Source of the DNA: JAKFDK01 sp036676195
GTDB taxonomy: Bacteria; Bacillota; Sulfobacillia; Symbiobacteriales; ZC4RG38
Direction of reading: 5' to 3'
NCBI GenBank assembly: GCA_036676195.1
Contig: JAKFDK010000002.1
Location: 1-64,000, forward strand
DNA: 64,000 nt
Shown here: one piece after another, positions 25,931-33,594 of the stretch
Position numbering within the stretch: position 1 is the first letter of the stretch
Layout: each line of letters begins with the position of its first letter
Made by a program: the position numbers and the translations under genes
Notes under the pieces: generated by a model
What the model saw: only the letters and a program-made list of their open reading frames with translations
Told to the model about the DNA's origin: nothing
Database searches by the model: none

Positions 25931-25964
25931 TTCTAACTTTTCCCCCTCTGAGCATACGGTTATG

Positions 25965-25981
25965 TAGTCTTCTATACTACG
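25965..25981. promoter_or_regulatory. Short palindrome upstream of livK
   Basis: GTAGT and ACTAC (plus strand) flank seven AT-rich bases in the leader of livK, 35 bp before its ATG. The surrounding 70 bases are the most AT-rich of this region and should contain the promoter. The palindrome could be a repressor site; five-base arms are weak evidence. Confidence 0.3.
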
Positions 25982-26032
25982 AAAGTCACATAAGTTCCTT
26001 TGATGTAGAAGCACGTTTTTTGCGAGGATGAA

Positions 26033-26222
26033 TCAAATGGGGTCGGTCTGCAGGGCGCTACCCATGATGACCTCGTCGATCCTGTCCGGTTCCATTGCGG
26101 CCTCGGCCACAGCCCAACCGATGACCAGTCCGCCCACCGTGTTGGTCCGATACCTCCTGGAATACACCCCCGAACCGCCCGATCGGGGTGCGTGCGGCAC
26201 CGAGTATCAGGACCTCTTCCAT
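26033..26222 (-). pseudogene. Acetyl-CoA acetyltransferase (thiolase) N-terminal remnant
   Basis: An ATG at 26222 with GGGAGGGG eight bases upstream begins MEEVLILGAARTPIGRFGG, the unmistakable thiolase N-terminus. Near 26150 the frame shifts and continues TVGGLVIGWAVAEAAMEP and RIDEVIMGSALQTDPI, then TGA at 26033-26035. Only about 62 of about 390 residues are left and the active-site Cys region is gone. This is a degraded gene remnant. Confidence 0.75.
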
Positions 26223-26271
26223 CGCGTAAACCCCTCCCAGATACCGGCGGCGGCTGCCGCCGATGGCCGTC

Positions 26272-26415
26272 TCAGCCCGGTATGCCCCCCAGGGGGGTGA
26301 GCCAGGCGAGCAGGCTGCTGATCATTTCGGCCGGATAGCGACTGTTCTGGCCAGTGCCCGCCTCGCCGGCCTCCTGGACCAGGTGGACCCAGGCCACCAC
26401 CTCTCCGTCGGTCAT
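26272..26415 (-). pseudogene. Short frame, likely part of a decayed gene
   Basis: The 47-codon frame MTDGEVVAWVHLVQEAGEAG continues to a Leu/Trp-rich end (SSLLAWLTPLGGIPG). It reads as real protein and the frame is open further upstream (LYLQIRR), but has no ribosome binding site. I do not recognise it. It lies between the TetR and thiolase remnants. Confidence 0.3.
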
Positions 26416-26444
26416 CCGCCTGATCTGGAGGTACAGACAGACAC

Positions 26445-26539
26445 ATGAAACACCCGAGTAGCAGTTTCTAGAATCTTCCTTTCCTTGTTTTGCAACATGC
26501 GGTTTCCTTCCCGACCGTTCCGGATTCTCTTTGCGGCAT
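26445..26539 (-). pseudogene. TetR-family regulator N-terminal remnant
   Basis: A start at 26539 (MPQRESGT, with AAGGAG seven bases upstream) runs out of frame, and another frame then reads MLQNKERKILETATRVF, the first helix of a TetR-type DNA-binding domain. After about residue 18 the similarity ends. The rest of the repressor is missing. With the operator-like repeats just upstream it suggests a lost autoregulated fatty-acid-type operon. Confidence 0.55.
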
Positions 26540-26585
26540 GCTCGCTCTCCTTACCGACCGGTTAGCTTCACATAACCGACCGTTC
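26511..26585. promoter_or_regulatory. Three TetR-type operator-like repeats
   Basis: CCGACCGTTC at 26511-26520, CCGACCGGTT at 26554-26563 and CCGACCGTTC at 26576-26585 share the core ACCGACCG. Spacings of 43 and 22 bp put them on about the same helix face. The two promoter-proximal copies lie just upstream of the TetR remnant; the first falls inside its former coding region and may be fortuitous. Confidence 0.45.
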
Positions 26586-26599
26586 AACAACAGAATAAG

Positions 26600-27148
26600 T
26601 CATATGTGCAGATTTTGCAAGATACGAATTTTTGTTCGACTTTGCTGTATGGACTAACAAAAAAGTGGCTCTTCGCCAGGTTTCGTGCCGTCCGGTTGAA
26701 GCCGGCGATACCCGGCAAGGTCGTGCTTCCCCTGCTCTTCATCTCAGGGCTCTCCTGGGTCTCAACCAAATTTTTAACACGGCGCCGCCGTACCAGCGTT
26801 ATAATTCTAGCTGAGACACCCGTTTGGAGGCCCGTAAGGACATAAAAGACGGCAAAATGGCCGAAAAGCACCGGTTTTAGCGTGCTCCTGCGTTCCTGGG
26901 CCGAGCCTCAACCAAAAATTTGACGGCAATCCGCCCCTCTCTTGGTAAATTTCTGGTTGAGGGCACCCAGCCGGAGCGCTCCGGCCCCCGGCTACGGCAG
27001 TACCAGGGGCCGGCGGGGGCAAGGGACCCGCCGCCGAAAGGGCAGAGAAACAGGACCGAATAGGAAAAATTTATCTCTCCCCTCCCTCAGGGGAGGGTAC
27101 CAACTGGAGGCCTCGCTGAAAGCGAAACCGCTTCCTCATAATGTAAGG
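26600..27148. other. Non-coding stretch with an inverted repeat
   Basis: I see no gene here. An inverted repeat of 16 bp with one mismatch lies at 26906-26921 (CCTCAACCAAAAATTT) and 26947-26962, spacer 25 bp, and a related motif (TCTCAACCAAATTTTT) occurs at about 26759. The frames on both strands that are open here look like shadows without ribosome binding sites. Confidence 0.4.
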
Positions 27149-27194
27149 GTGGCTCACTCTTACTTGATCACACTGGCTCACTTTTACTTGACCA
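27149..27194. repeat. Tandem direct repeats resembling an IS21-type end
   Basis: GTGGCTCACTCTTACTTGATCA (given here in two parts: 27149-27160 and 27161-27170) and TGGCTCACTTTTACTTGACC at 27174-27193 are near-identical copies 25 bp apart. Multiple imperfect copies of this kind occur at the ends of IS21-family elements. No istA/istB coding sequence is present, so at most a solo end remains. The identification rests on my memory of such ends. Confidence 0.35.
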
Positions 27195-27262
27195 AACACA
27201 CTTTGCAATTATATGTTAATAAGAGACAGTTCCCGGATTGTCCGTGGGGGCGCCATGAAGAA

Positions 27263-27288
27263 GCCACCCGGCATCACGACCGGGTGGC
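27263..27288 (+). terminator. Hairpin with a weak T-tract
   Basis: GCCACCCGG (27263-27271) and its complement (27280-27288) close an eight-base loop, followed by CACTGTCTTTAATT. It resembles a plus-strand terminator, but no plus-strand gene precedes it. It may be left from a decayed gene. Confidence 0.35.
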
Positions 27289-27429
27289 CACTGTCTTTAA
27301 TTCGGTTAGTGTTGGCTCAGCCAGCCAGCAACGCGGGGCGGTTTCGGATCCCCCGGATTTGCTACGGGGAGCGCTGGAGGGTCGAACCGATGTGAAACTG
27401 GCCCTTCCGGAAGGACTGTACGGGGCATG

Positions 27430-27884
27430 CCACATGGCAGGCCCCCGTACCTGAACCAGGCGCTATGGCGCATCGAACATGTGATTCCCATGTTCAACGC
27501 CTTACCCATGTACAGGGCGACCTCGGACCCCTGGGAGTGGCCAGCCCACCCGCACGTCGCCCCAGTTGAGGTTATAGGCGCCGTAAGTGGAGTTATAAGA
27601 GTTGGTGTTCTGGAACTGGCTCCAACCTTGACCGGAATAGGGCGAAGTTTTGGCGAGGTAATCAAAGAGCTTGAGCAACCGGTTCATCACCGAATTGGCC
27701 TGGTCCACGCTGACGTGGCTTGAACTGTACGAACTGCCGTCCGGAGCGGTGACTCCATCACCATAAACTACTTCGTGCCGGTACTCCGGAAGCAATCGGC
27801 ATCACTGTCGTTGTCACACAACCCGGAGGTGGCCACGTCGTTCTTATACTTCAGGAGGACCACATGATAGCCGTAGTCAGTCAT
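27430..27884 (-). pseudogene. Secreted alpha/beta-hydrolase-like gene, frameshifted
   Basis: Three minus-strand frames give consecutive pieces of one protein: MTDYGYHVVLLKYKNDV from 27884, then EYRHEVVYGDGVTAPDG through VMNRLLKLFDYLAKTSP to NLNWGDVRVGW, then AGHSQGSEVALYMGKALN near 27528-27542. The last contains the GxSxG nucleophile elbow GHSQG, and the preceding stretch matches a secreted hydrolase family (cf. BPSS1187-like) with the pattern GW-QF before it. Signal peptide and C-terminal half are absent. It is a decayed fragment. Confidence 0.55.
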
Positions 27885-27913
27885 CTTATTGACCGGCCGT
27901 AAGGATGATTGCC

Positions 27914-29308
27914 ATGCCGGATGCCCCGCCCGAGTTCCTGGACGATCTGTGTGCAGCCATCGGGGCGGATCATGTGCGCTCGGCTCACCATGAACGTCTC
28001 GCTTACGCCTATGACGCTACCGGAGAAAAACATCTGCCCCATGCGGTCGCCTTCCCGGGCAGCGCCGCCGATGTGGCTGCCTGTGTACGGGTGGCGCGCC
28101 GGCACGGCGTGCCGCTGGTGCCGCGCGGTGCGGGCACCAACCTGTCTGGCGGCACACTGCCGATCCACGGCGGATTGGTGCTGCATTTCACCCGCATGCA
28201 AGGCATTCTGGAGATCGATATCCCCAACCGGCTCTGCCGCGTCCAGCCCGGCGCTGTTAATCTGAGCCTCACCCAGGCGCTGGCCCCCCTGGGGTACCAT
28301 TACGCCCCCGATCCCTCCAGCCAGAAGGCATCGACCATCGGCGGCAACATTGCCGAAAATGCCGGGGGTCCGCACTGCCTGAAATACGGCGTGACCACCG
28401 GACACGTCCTGGCTGTGCAGGTGTGCACCGCTGAAGGCGACCTGATCTGGTTGGGGTCCGACCTCGAAGAACACCCGGGTTATGACCTGGCCGGCCTGTT
28501 CTGCGGGTCTGAAGGCACCATGGGCGTGGTCACCGAGGCGGTGGTGCGGATCCTGCCCCTGCCCCAGGGCTACCGTACCCTGCTGGCCATTTTTGACGAC
28601 CTGGATGCCTGCAGCCAGACCGTGAGCGCCATTATTGCCGCCCGCATTATCCCGGCGGCCATGGAACTGATGGACCGGCCTACCCTTGAAGTCTGCCGGG
28701 CCTCCGGTTTTACCGTCTACCCGGCCCACGCCCAGGCTGCTCTGGTCGTGGAGGTCGACGGGTTCGAAGCCGACCTGGAGGCCGAAGCGGCCGAGGTGGC
28801 GGCCATCTGTGAAGAATTCGGCGCCACGGTTCATCTGGCCCGCGCTGAGGCCGAGCGGATCCAGCTCTGGCAGGGCCGCCGCTCCATCGGCGGTGCGCTG
28901 GCGCGTATGAGCCCTTATACCTGGGTGCAGGACGTGACCGTTCCCCGCAACCGGCTAACCGAGATGATCCGTGAGGTGAATCGCCTGGCCGGTGTGTACA
29001 GCCTGCAGGTAGCCACCACCGCCCACGCCGGCGATGGCAACCTGCACCCGGCCATCCCCTTTGATCCCCATAATGCGGATATGGCCACTCGGGTCAAACA
29101 ACTGGATGCGGCGATCGTGCAGGCATGCGTACGCCTGGGCGGCTCCATTACCGGCGAACACGGGGTGGGCATCGACAAGCTGCCGGGGATGGAACTTTCC
29201 TTTACGCCCGCGCAACTGGCCTACATGCAGCAGGTGCGGCGGGCCCTGGATCCGGAAGACCGGATGAACCCGGGAAAGAACCTGCCCGTGCGCCGGGGAG
29301 GGTTTTAG
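27914..29308 (+). CDS. glcD: FAD-linked glycolate/lactate oxidase subunit GlcD
   Basis: The 464-residue protein has the FAD_binding_4 domain (PRGAGTNLSGG, STIGGNIAENAGG, GSEGTMGVVTEAVVR) and the C-terminal FAD-oxidase domain (TTAHAGDGNLHP, GGSITGEHGVGIDK, ALDPEDRMNPGK). It oxidises glycolate or a related 2-hydroxy acid and feeds electrons through GlcF. I prefer ATG 27914 over 27905 because AAGGA lies eight bases before it and overlaps the other. It is the first gene of glcD-glcE-glcF-aminotransferase. D-lactate dehydrogenase is the main alternative. Confidence 0.92.
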   Translation: MPDAPPEFLDDLCAAIGADHVRSAHHERLAYAYDATGEKHLPHAVAFPGSAADVAACVRVARRHGVPLVPRGAGTNLSGGTLPIHGGLVLHFTRMQGILEIDIPNRLCRVQPGAVNLSLTQALAPLGYHYAPDPSSQKASTIGGNIAENAGGPHCLKYGVTTGHVLAVQVCTAEGDLIWLGSDLEEHPGYDLAGLFCGSEGTMGVVTEAVVRILPLPQGYRTLLAIFDDLDACSQTVSAIIAARIIPAAMELMDRPTLEVCRASGFTVYPAHAQAALVVEVDGFEADLEAEAAEVAAICEEFGATVHLARAEAERIQLWQGRRSIGGALARMSPYTWVQDVTVPRNRLTEMIREVNRLAGVYSLQVATTAHAGDGNLHPAIPFDPHNADMATRVKQLDAAIVQACVRLGGSITGEHGVGIDKLPGMELSFTPAQLAYMQQVRRALDPEDRMNPGKNLPVRRGGF

Positions 29309-29311
29309 CCT

Positions 29312-30337
29312 ATGCCGTTTACCGCCACCCTCAACACCATCCGGGAGGCCCGCCGCCGGCAGTTGCCCCTGGTGATCCGGGGCCGGGGCAGTACCGCCGG
29401 TTGGCTGCCGGACCCGCCCGGTCCCTGGGCGGAACTGCCCCTGTCTGACCTGGCCGGACCGGTGGAAGTGAACCCGGAAAACCTGAGTGCCTCCTTTCTG
29501 GCCGGCACCCCGGTAAGCGCCGTCGACGCCGCCCTGGCCGAACATGGCCTGATGTGGCCATTAGATGCCGACCGCGGCCGCTCCCTGGGCGGCGTGCTGG
29601 CCGCCGGCGCCGACTACCCCGGCCGTACCGGCTACGGCCCCATCCGCGACTGGGTCCTGGGCCTGCAGGTGGGCACGTCCGACGGCCAGGTTCTGCAACT
29701 GGGCGGCAGCACCATGAAGAATGTGGCCGGCTATGACCTGGTCAAGCTGCACCTTGGGGCCAGGGGCACCCTGGGACCGCTCCTGAGTGCCACCCTGCGG
29801 CTGCTGCCCCGCCCCCTGCGCCAGCAGTGGTTCACGGCCACCCCGGCCTTCGCTCCGGAATTACGGTCGCTGGTGCAGGCCGCCGAGCTGAGTGCGGGCC
29901 GTTTGTACATCCGCCTGGACGGGCGGAGCGAGCAAATTGAGCACCGGGCCGAAGCCGCTCGCCACTGGCTGCCGGACCTGACTCCGGCCGCCGCCCCGCC
30001 GACCCCGCCGTCGCCCCCCGGTCCGTTGCGCCTGCGCCTGGCCGTACCGGCTGCCCGGGCTGCCGAAGCACAGGCCGCCTGTGTCACCGCCGGTGCCGCC
30101 GCCGTGGCCGGACCAGTGCTGCTCGGGCTCCTCACCGCCTGGTTTGCCGCCGATACGGTCACCCTGCCGGAACTGCGCCAGACCATCGACAGCCTGGGCG
30201 GGCAAGCCTGGATCCAGGCCGCTCCGGCCGAGGTCCTGGCGAACTTCCCGGCCCGCCTGCCTACCAGGCAGGACGGGTGGGCCGACCGCCTGCGAACCGC
30301 CCTGGCCCCCGGCCGCTGCTTCAACCCGCACCTGTAA
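29312..30337 (+). CDS. glcE: Glycolate oxidase FAD-binding subunit GlcE
   Basis: The 341-residue protein matches GlcE: a shortened FAD_binding_4 domain with VIRGRGSTAGWLP, RSLGGVLAAGADYPGRTGYG, the flavin motif QVLQLGGSTMKNVAGYDLVK and LGPLLSATLRLLP, and CFNP near the end. It starts three bases after glcD and GGGGAGGG precedes the ATG. A Pro/Ala-rich linker lies at about 227-240. Presence of a separate GlcE supports glycolate oxidase over a single-subunit lactate dehydrogenase. Confidence 0.92.
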   Translation: MPFTATLNTIREARRRQLPLVIRGRGSTAGWLPDPPGPWAELPLSDLAGPVEVNPENLSASFLAGTPVSAVDAALAEHGLMWPLDADRGRSLGGVLAAGADYPGRTGYGPIRDWVLGLQVGTSDGQVLQLGGSTMKNVAGYDLVKLHLGARGTLGPLLSATLRLLPRPLRQQWFTATPAFAPELRSLVQAAELSAGRLYIRLDGRSEQIEHRAEAARHWLPDLTPAAAPPTPPSPPGPLRLRLAVPAARAAEAQAACVTAGAAAVAGPVLLGLLTAWFAADTVTLPELRQTIDSLGGQAWIQAAPAEVLANFPARLPTRQDGWADRLRTALAPGRCFNPHL

Positions 30338-30381
30338 AGGCTGCATCATTACCCCTGTACGAAGGGGGCTCCACATACACC

Positions 30382-31668
30382 GTGACCATTACCTGCAATG
30401 GCCCTGCCGCCACCCTGCTGGCCGAACTGGCGCCAGATCTGGACCGGTGCAACAAGTGCGGCTTCTGCCAGGCCGGCTGCCCTACTTTTAAGGTAACCGG
30501 ACTGGAGTGGCTGGTGACGCGCGGGCGCGTGTCCCTGGTGCAGGATGCCCTGCGCGGGGAACTGCCGCTGGCGGACATTGCCCCCGCTGTGGACACCTGC
30601 CTGCTCTGCCGGGCCTGTATGGACCACTGCCCGCCCAAAGTACCCATTGACTACCTGATGACGCGTGCCCGCCAGGCCCTGCGGACCGAAAAACCGCTGC
30701 CCGTCCTGGCCCGCCTGGTCCTGCGCCGCCTGCTGCCCAACCCCGGCCTGCTGCGGCTGGTGGCTCGGGTGGGCGCGGTGGGCGAAGGGCTGGGGCTGCG
30801 TACCCTTGCCCTCAGGCTGGGCCTGCTCCGGCGCTGGCCCACCCTGCAGCGGGCCGCACAGATCGGGCCGCGCCTGCCGGGGGTAACGGCCCGGCAGTTG
30901 GTGCGCCCGGTCAAACAGCCGCAGGCCCGGGCCACCGTGGCCTACTTCATTACCTGCACCCGCGACGTGGTCACACCAGGGGCGGCCCGGGCGGCGGTCC
31001 GGGTGCTGGCGGCCGCCGGCTGCAATGTGCTGCTGCCCCAGCTCCCGTGCTGTGGACTGCCCTGCCACAGCCTGGGCGATATCGAAGGTGCCCGTGCCCT
31101 GGGGCGGGAACACCTGCGGATCTGGCGCGGAATCCAGGCTGCTGCCATTGTGGTCGACGAAGGCTCCTGCGCCGCCCACCTGGCGGACCTGCCGCATCTG
31201 TTCCGCGGGCAGCCGGAAGAAGCCGAAGCCCGGCAACTGGCGGGCCGCATCCGGGACCTGGCCACCTTTCTGGTGGAACTGGGGCCGCCGCCCCCCCGGC
31301 GCAGCCTCCCTCAGACGGTGACCTGGCACGACCCCTGCCACCTCAGGAACTACCTGAAGGTGGCCGATGCCCCCCGGCAACTGCTGCGGGCCGCAGCCGG
31401 CCCCCGCTATGTCGAGGCGGGCGGCAGCGACCTCTGCTGCGGCGGAGCCGGCGCCTACATGCTCACCCAACCCCAGCTCAGCGACCAGGTGCTGGACTTG
31501 AAATTCCAGCACTTTAACGCTACCCACGCCGATCTGCTCGTCACCTCATCGCCCAGTTGCTTCATGCAATTGGAACGCGGCGCCCGCCAACATACACGTA
31601 ACATGCGGGTCATGTCCCTGGCAGAATTCCTTGAATTAATCTATTGCGAGGAGGCCCACCACCCATGA
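30382..31668 (+). CDS. glcF: Glycolate oxidase iron-sulfur subunit GlcF
   Basis: The 428-residue protein has two [4Fe-4S] motifs near the N-terminus (CNKCGFCQAGCP and CLLCRACMDHCP) and two CCG domains (CCGLPCHSLGD and CCGGAGAYML), the layout of GlcF. It moves electrons from GlcD/GlcE to the membrane quinone pool. The open frame extends back to 30277 inside glcE; I choose GTG 30382 after GAAGGGGG, which leaves a 44-bp gap. An earlier alternative start is possible. Confidence 0.9.
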   Translation: MTITCNGPAATLLAELAPDLDRCNKCGFCQAGCPTFKVTGLEWLVTRGRVSLVQDALRGELPLADIAPAVDTCLLCRACMDHCPPKVPIDYLMTRARQALRTEKPLPVLARLVLRRLLPNPGLLRLVARVGAVGEGLGLRTLALRLGLLRRWPTLQRAAQIGPRLPGVTARQLVRPVKQPQARATVAYFITCTRDVVTPGAARAAVRVLAAAGCNVLLPQLPCCGLPCHSLGDIEGARALGREHLRIWRGIQAAAIVVDEGSCAAHLADLPHLFRGQPEEAEARQLAGRIRDLATFLVELGPPPPRRSLPQTVTWHDPCHLRNYLKVADAPRQLLRAAAGPRYVEAGGSDLCCGGAGAYMLTQPQLSDQVLDLKFQHFNATHADLLVTSSPSCFMQLERGARQHTRNMRVMSLAEFLELIYCEEAHHP

Positions 31669-32780
31669 GTAACCAGCCGCATACCGCCGCACAATTGACC
31701 CGCCCCGGTATTCTCCGCATTCCGGCCGCCACGCCGTTCAAGCCTGCCAAACAGATCATGGCAGAGCTGGGGTTGGACAACCTGTGTCGGCTGGGCGCCA
31801 ACGAAAACCCCCTGGGTCCCAGCCCGCGGGCGGTCGAGGCCGTTGCCCAGGCTGCACTGGACTGCCACCGCTACCCGGACTCCGGGCACGGCGAACTGCG
31901 GCAGGTGCTGGCGGCCAAACTGGGAGTCAATCCAGACGAGATCGTCGTGGACATTGGCGTCAGCGGTGCCCTGCGGCTGATTATTGAAGCCTTCATGCAC
32001 CCTGGTGAAAAGCTGGTTTACTCCTGGCCGACCTTCCCCCTGGCCGCCATGCTGGTCAACCTGGCCGAGGGGCAGGCCGTGGCCGTACCCGGCACCCCCG
32101 ACGGCTGCCACGACCTGCCCGCCATGGCTGCCGCCTGTCAGGATGCGAAGCTGGTCATCCTGTGCAATCCGAACAACCCCACCGGCCGGTACATCACCAC
32201 GGCAGAGATGAATGCCTTTCTGGATGCCATCCCCCCCACCTGCCTGGTGATGGTGGACGAAGCCTACTTCGAGTACGCCCAGGGTGAGCCAGGCTATGCC
32301 GACGGCGTGGAACTGTTCCGGCAGGGCCGGCGCCTGCTGGTGATGCGCACCTTCTCCAAGGTCCACGGCCTGGCGGGAATTCGCATTGGCTACACGGTGG
32401 CGCCCCCGGACCTCTGCGACATCATGAACCGGGCACGGGAGCCGTTCCAGGTCAGCAACCTGTCCACCGCGGCCGCCCTGGCGGCTCTGGCGGACGCCGA
32501 ACATGTGGCCAGCAGCCTGGCCGTGGCCCGGGACGGCCGCCGGCAGATTACAGCCGGGGTCGAGGCCATGGGCTTCCGGGCACTGCCCAGCGCCGCTAAC
32601 TTCCTCATGGTGGAACTGGGGCAGGACTGTCGGCCCGTCGCCGCCGGGCTGCTGCGCCACGGCGTCATGGTGCGGGCCTGCGACGATATCTTTTCCATGC
32701 CCGGCTGGCTGCGGGTCTCGGTAGGGACGGCAGACCAAAACGAGCAATTCCTGACCGCCCTGCGCGCCGTCATCGGCTAA
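31665..32780 (+). CDS. HisC-like class I/II aminotransferase
   Basis: The 371-residue PLP enzyme resembles histidinol-phosphate aminotransferase: GANENPLGPSPRAVEA, VILCNPNNPTGRYI, VMVDEAYFEYA and TFSKVHGLAGIRIGY, where the Lys binds PLP. ATG overlaps the glcF stop by four bases (ATGA), so it belongs to the glc operon. No histidine genes are near. Transamination of the glyoxylate made by the oxidase, or of an aromatic keto acid, are possible roles inferred from context. A GCGAGGAGG site precedes it. Confidence 0.88.
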   Translation: MSNQPHTAAQLTRPGILRIPAATPFKPAKQIMAELGLDNLCRLGANENPLGPSPRAVEAVAQAALDCHRYPDSGHGELRQVLAAKLGVNPDEIVVDIGVSGALRLIIEAFMHPGEKLVYSWPTFPLAAMLVNLAEGQAVAVPGTPDGCHDLPAMAAACQDAKLVILCNPNNPTGRYITTAEMNAFLDAIPPTCLVMVDEAYFEYAQGEPGYADGVELFRQGRRLLVMRTFSKVHGLAGIRIGYTVAPPDLCDIMNRAREPFQVSNLSTAAALAALADAEHVASSLAVARDGRRQITAGVEAMGFRALPSAANFLMVELGQDCRPVAAGLLRHGVMVRACDDIFSMPGWLRVSVGTADQNEQFLTALRAVIG

Positions 32781-32796
32781 GCGGCGCACACCGGGA

Positions 32797-32837
32797 GGGG
32801 CACCCGGTAACTCTCTGCCAGAGTTACCGGGTGCCCC
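32797..32837. terminator. Bidirectional terminator after the glc operon
   Basis: An 18-bp perfect stem (GGGGCACCCGGTAACTCT, 32797-32814, with 32820-32837) closes a five-base loop; TGCTTCCGTTTT follows on the plus strand. It separates convergent genes: the right arm contains the stop codon of the minus-strand phosphatase gene. Confidence 0.85.
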
Positions 32838-33594
32838 TGCTTCCGTTTTCCCAGTGCGCAACCCCTTGCAGAATACCTCGGGCGTAGGGCTGACTGCAGC
32901 GGTAAACCTGCGCGGGCAACTGCGCCTGCCCCAGTTCCGGTTGGGCATTGGCCACCACCACCCCGGGGTAGCCGGCACGGAGCATGTCCAGGTCGTTGCC
33001 GCTGTCCCCGCATACCACCACGTCGCCGGGGTGAATGTTCCACCCCTGTACCAGGTGGCGGAGGGCGGCTCCCTTGCCGGCTGCTGTTGGCAAGATATCC
33101 AGGTCGCAGCCGGAGCTGTAAACCACCTGCACGGCCAGACGGTGATCCCGCAGCCGCCGCTGTGCGGCTGCCACCGCCGCCGGGGAAGATACCTGGCACC
33201 CCACCCGCAGAGGACGACTCCCCCCCGGCTGCAGGCGCAGACCCGGCACGTGCTCCAGTGCCGCCGTGCACACAGCGGTTCCCGGCCACGCCGCCAACAT
33301 CCGGGCACGCCACTGCAGGTCTTCACGGTAATCACGCACGCTGACCGGCGCCACCCGGGTGGCCTGATGAATCACAGTGCCGACATCGGTGACCAATGCG
33401 TCCGGCAGCAGGAGGCCCTGAGACTGAATCAGTTCCCAGGCTGAAACCAGGGAGCGCCCGGTCAGATAGGCCAGCCGCCACCGGTCGCTGTGGCACGCAT
33501 ACCAGGCGTTGAATTGCGCCAGGGCGGTCCGGTCTCCCACCAGCGTATTGTCCAGGTCAGTGGCCAGCAACCGGTTTGGAGCCAATCGCTTCAC
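32824..33594 (-). CDS. HAD-family sugar phosphatase, sucrose-phosphate phosphatase-like
   Basis: The 256-residue HAD phosphatase has motif I LLATDLDNTLVGD at the N-terminus, motif II near LAYLTGRS, a C2-type cap and motif III/IV AGKGAALRHL and CGDSGNDLDML. It fits the sucrose-phosphate phosphatase group. The GTG start at 33594 overlaps the glycosyltransferase gene by 38 bp; an ATG at 33666 would overlap by over 100 bp. Paired with a sucrose-phosphate-synthase-like enzyme it probably removes the phosphate from the sugar made. Mannosylglycerate phosphatases are close relatives. Confidence 0.83.
   Translation of the reverse strand: MKRLAPNRLLATDLDNTLVGDRTALAQFNAWYACHSDRWRLAYLTGRSLVSAWELIQSQGLLLPDALVTDVGTVIHQATRVAPVSVRDYREDLQWRARMLAAWPGTAVCTAALEHVPGLRLQPGGSRPLRVGCQVSSPAAVAAAQRRLRDHRLAVQVVYSSGCDLDILPTAAGKGAALRHLVQGWNIHPGDVVVCGDSGNDLDMLRAGYPGVVVANAQPELGQAQLPAQVYRCSQPYARGILQGVAHWENGSRGTR

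Noticed and set aside
26584..26871. Small frames on both strands
   Set aside because: No ribosome binding site and no protein-like pattern; they fall in a decayed region.
27300..27480. Possible structured RNA or group II intron piece near the hydrolase remnant
   Set aside because: Several short GC stems can be drawn, but no domain V or other diagnostic motif was found.
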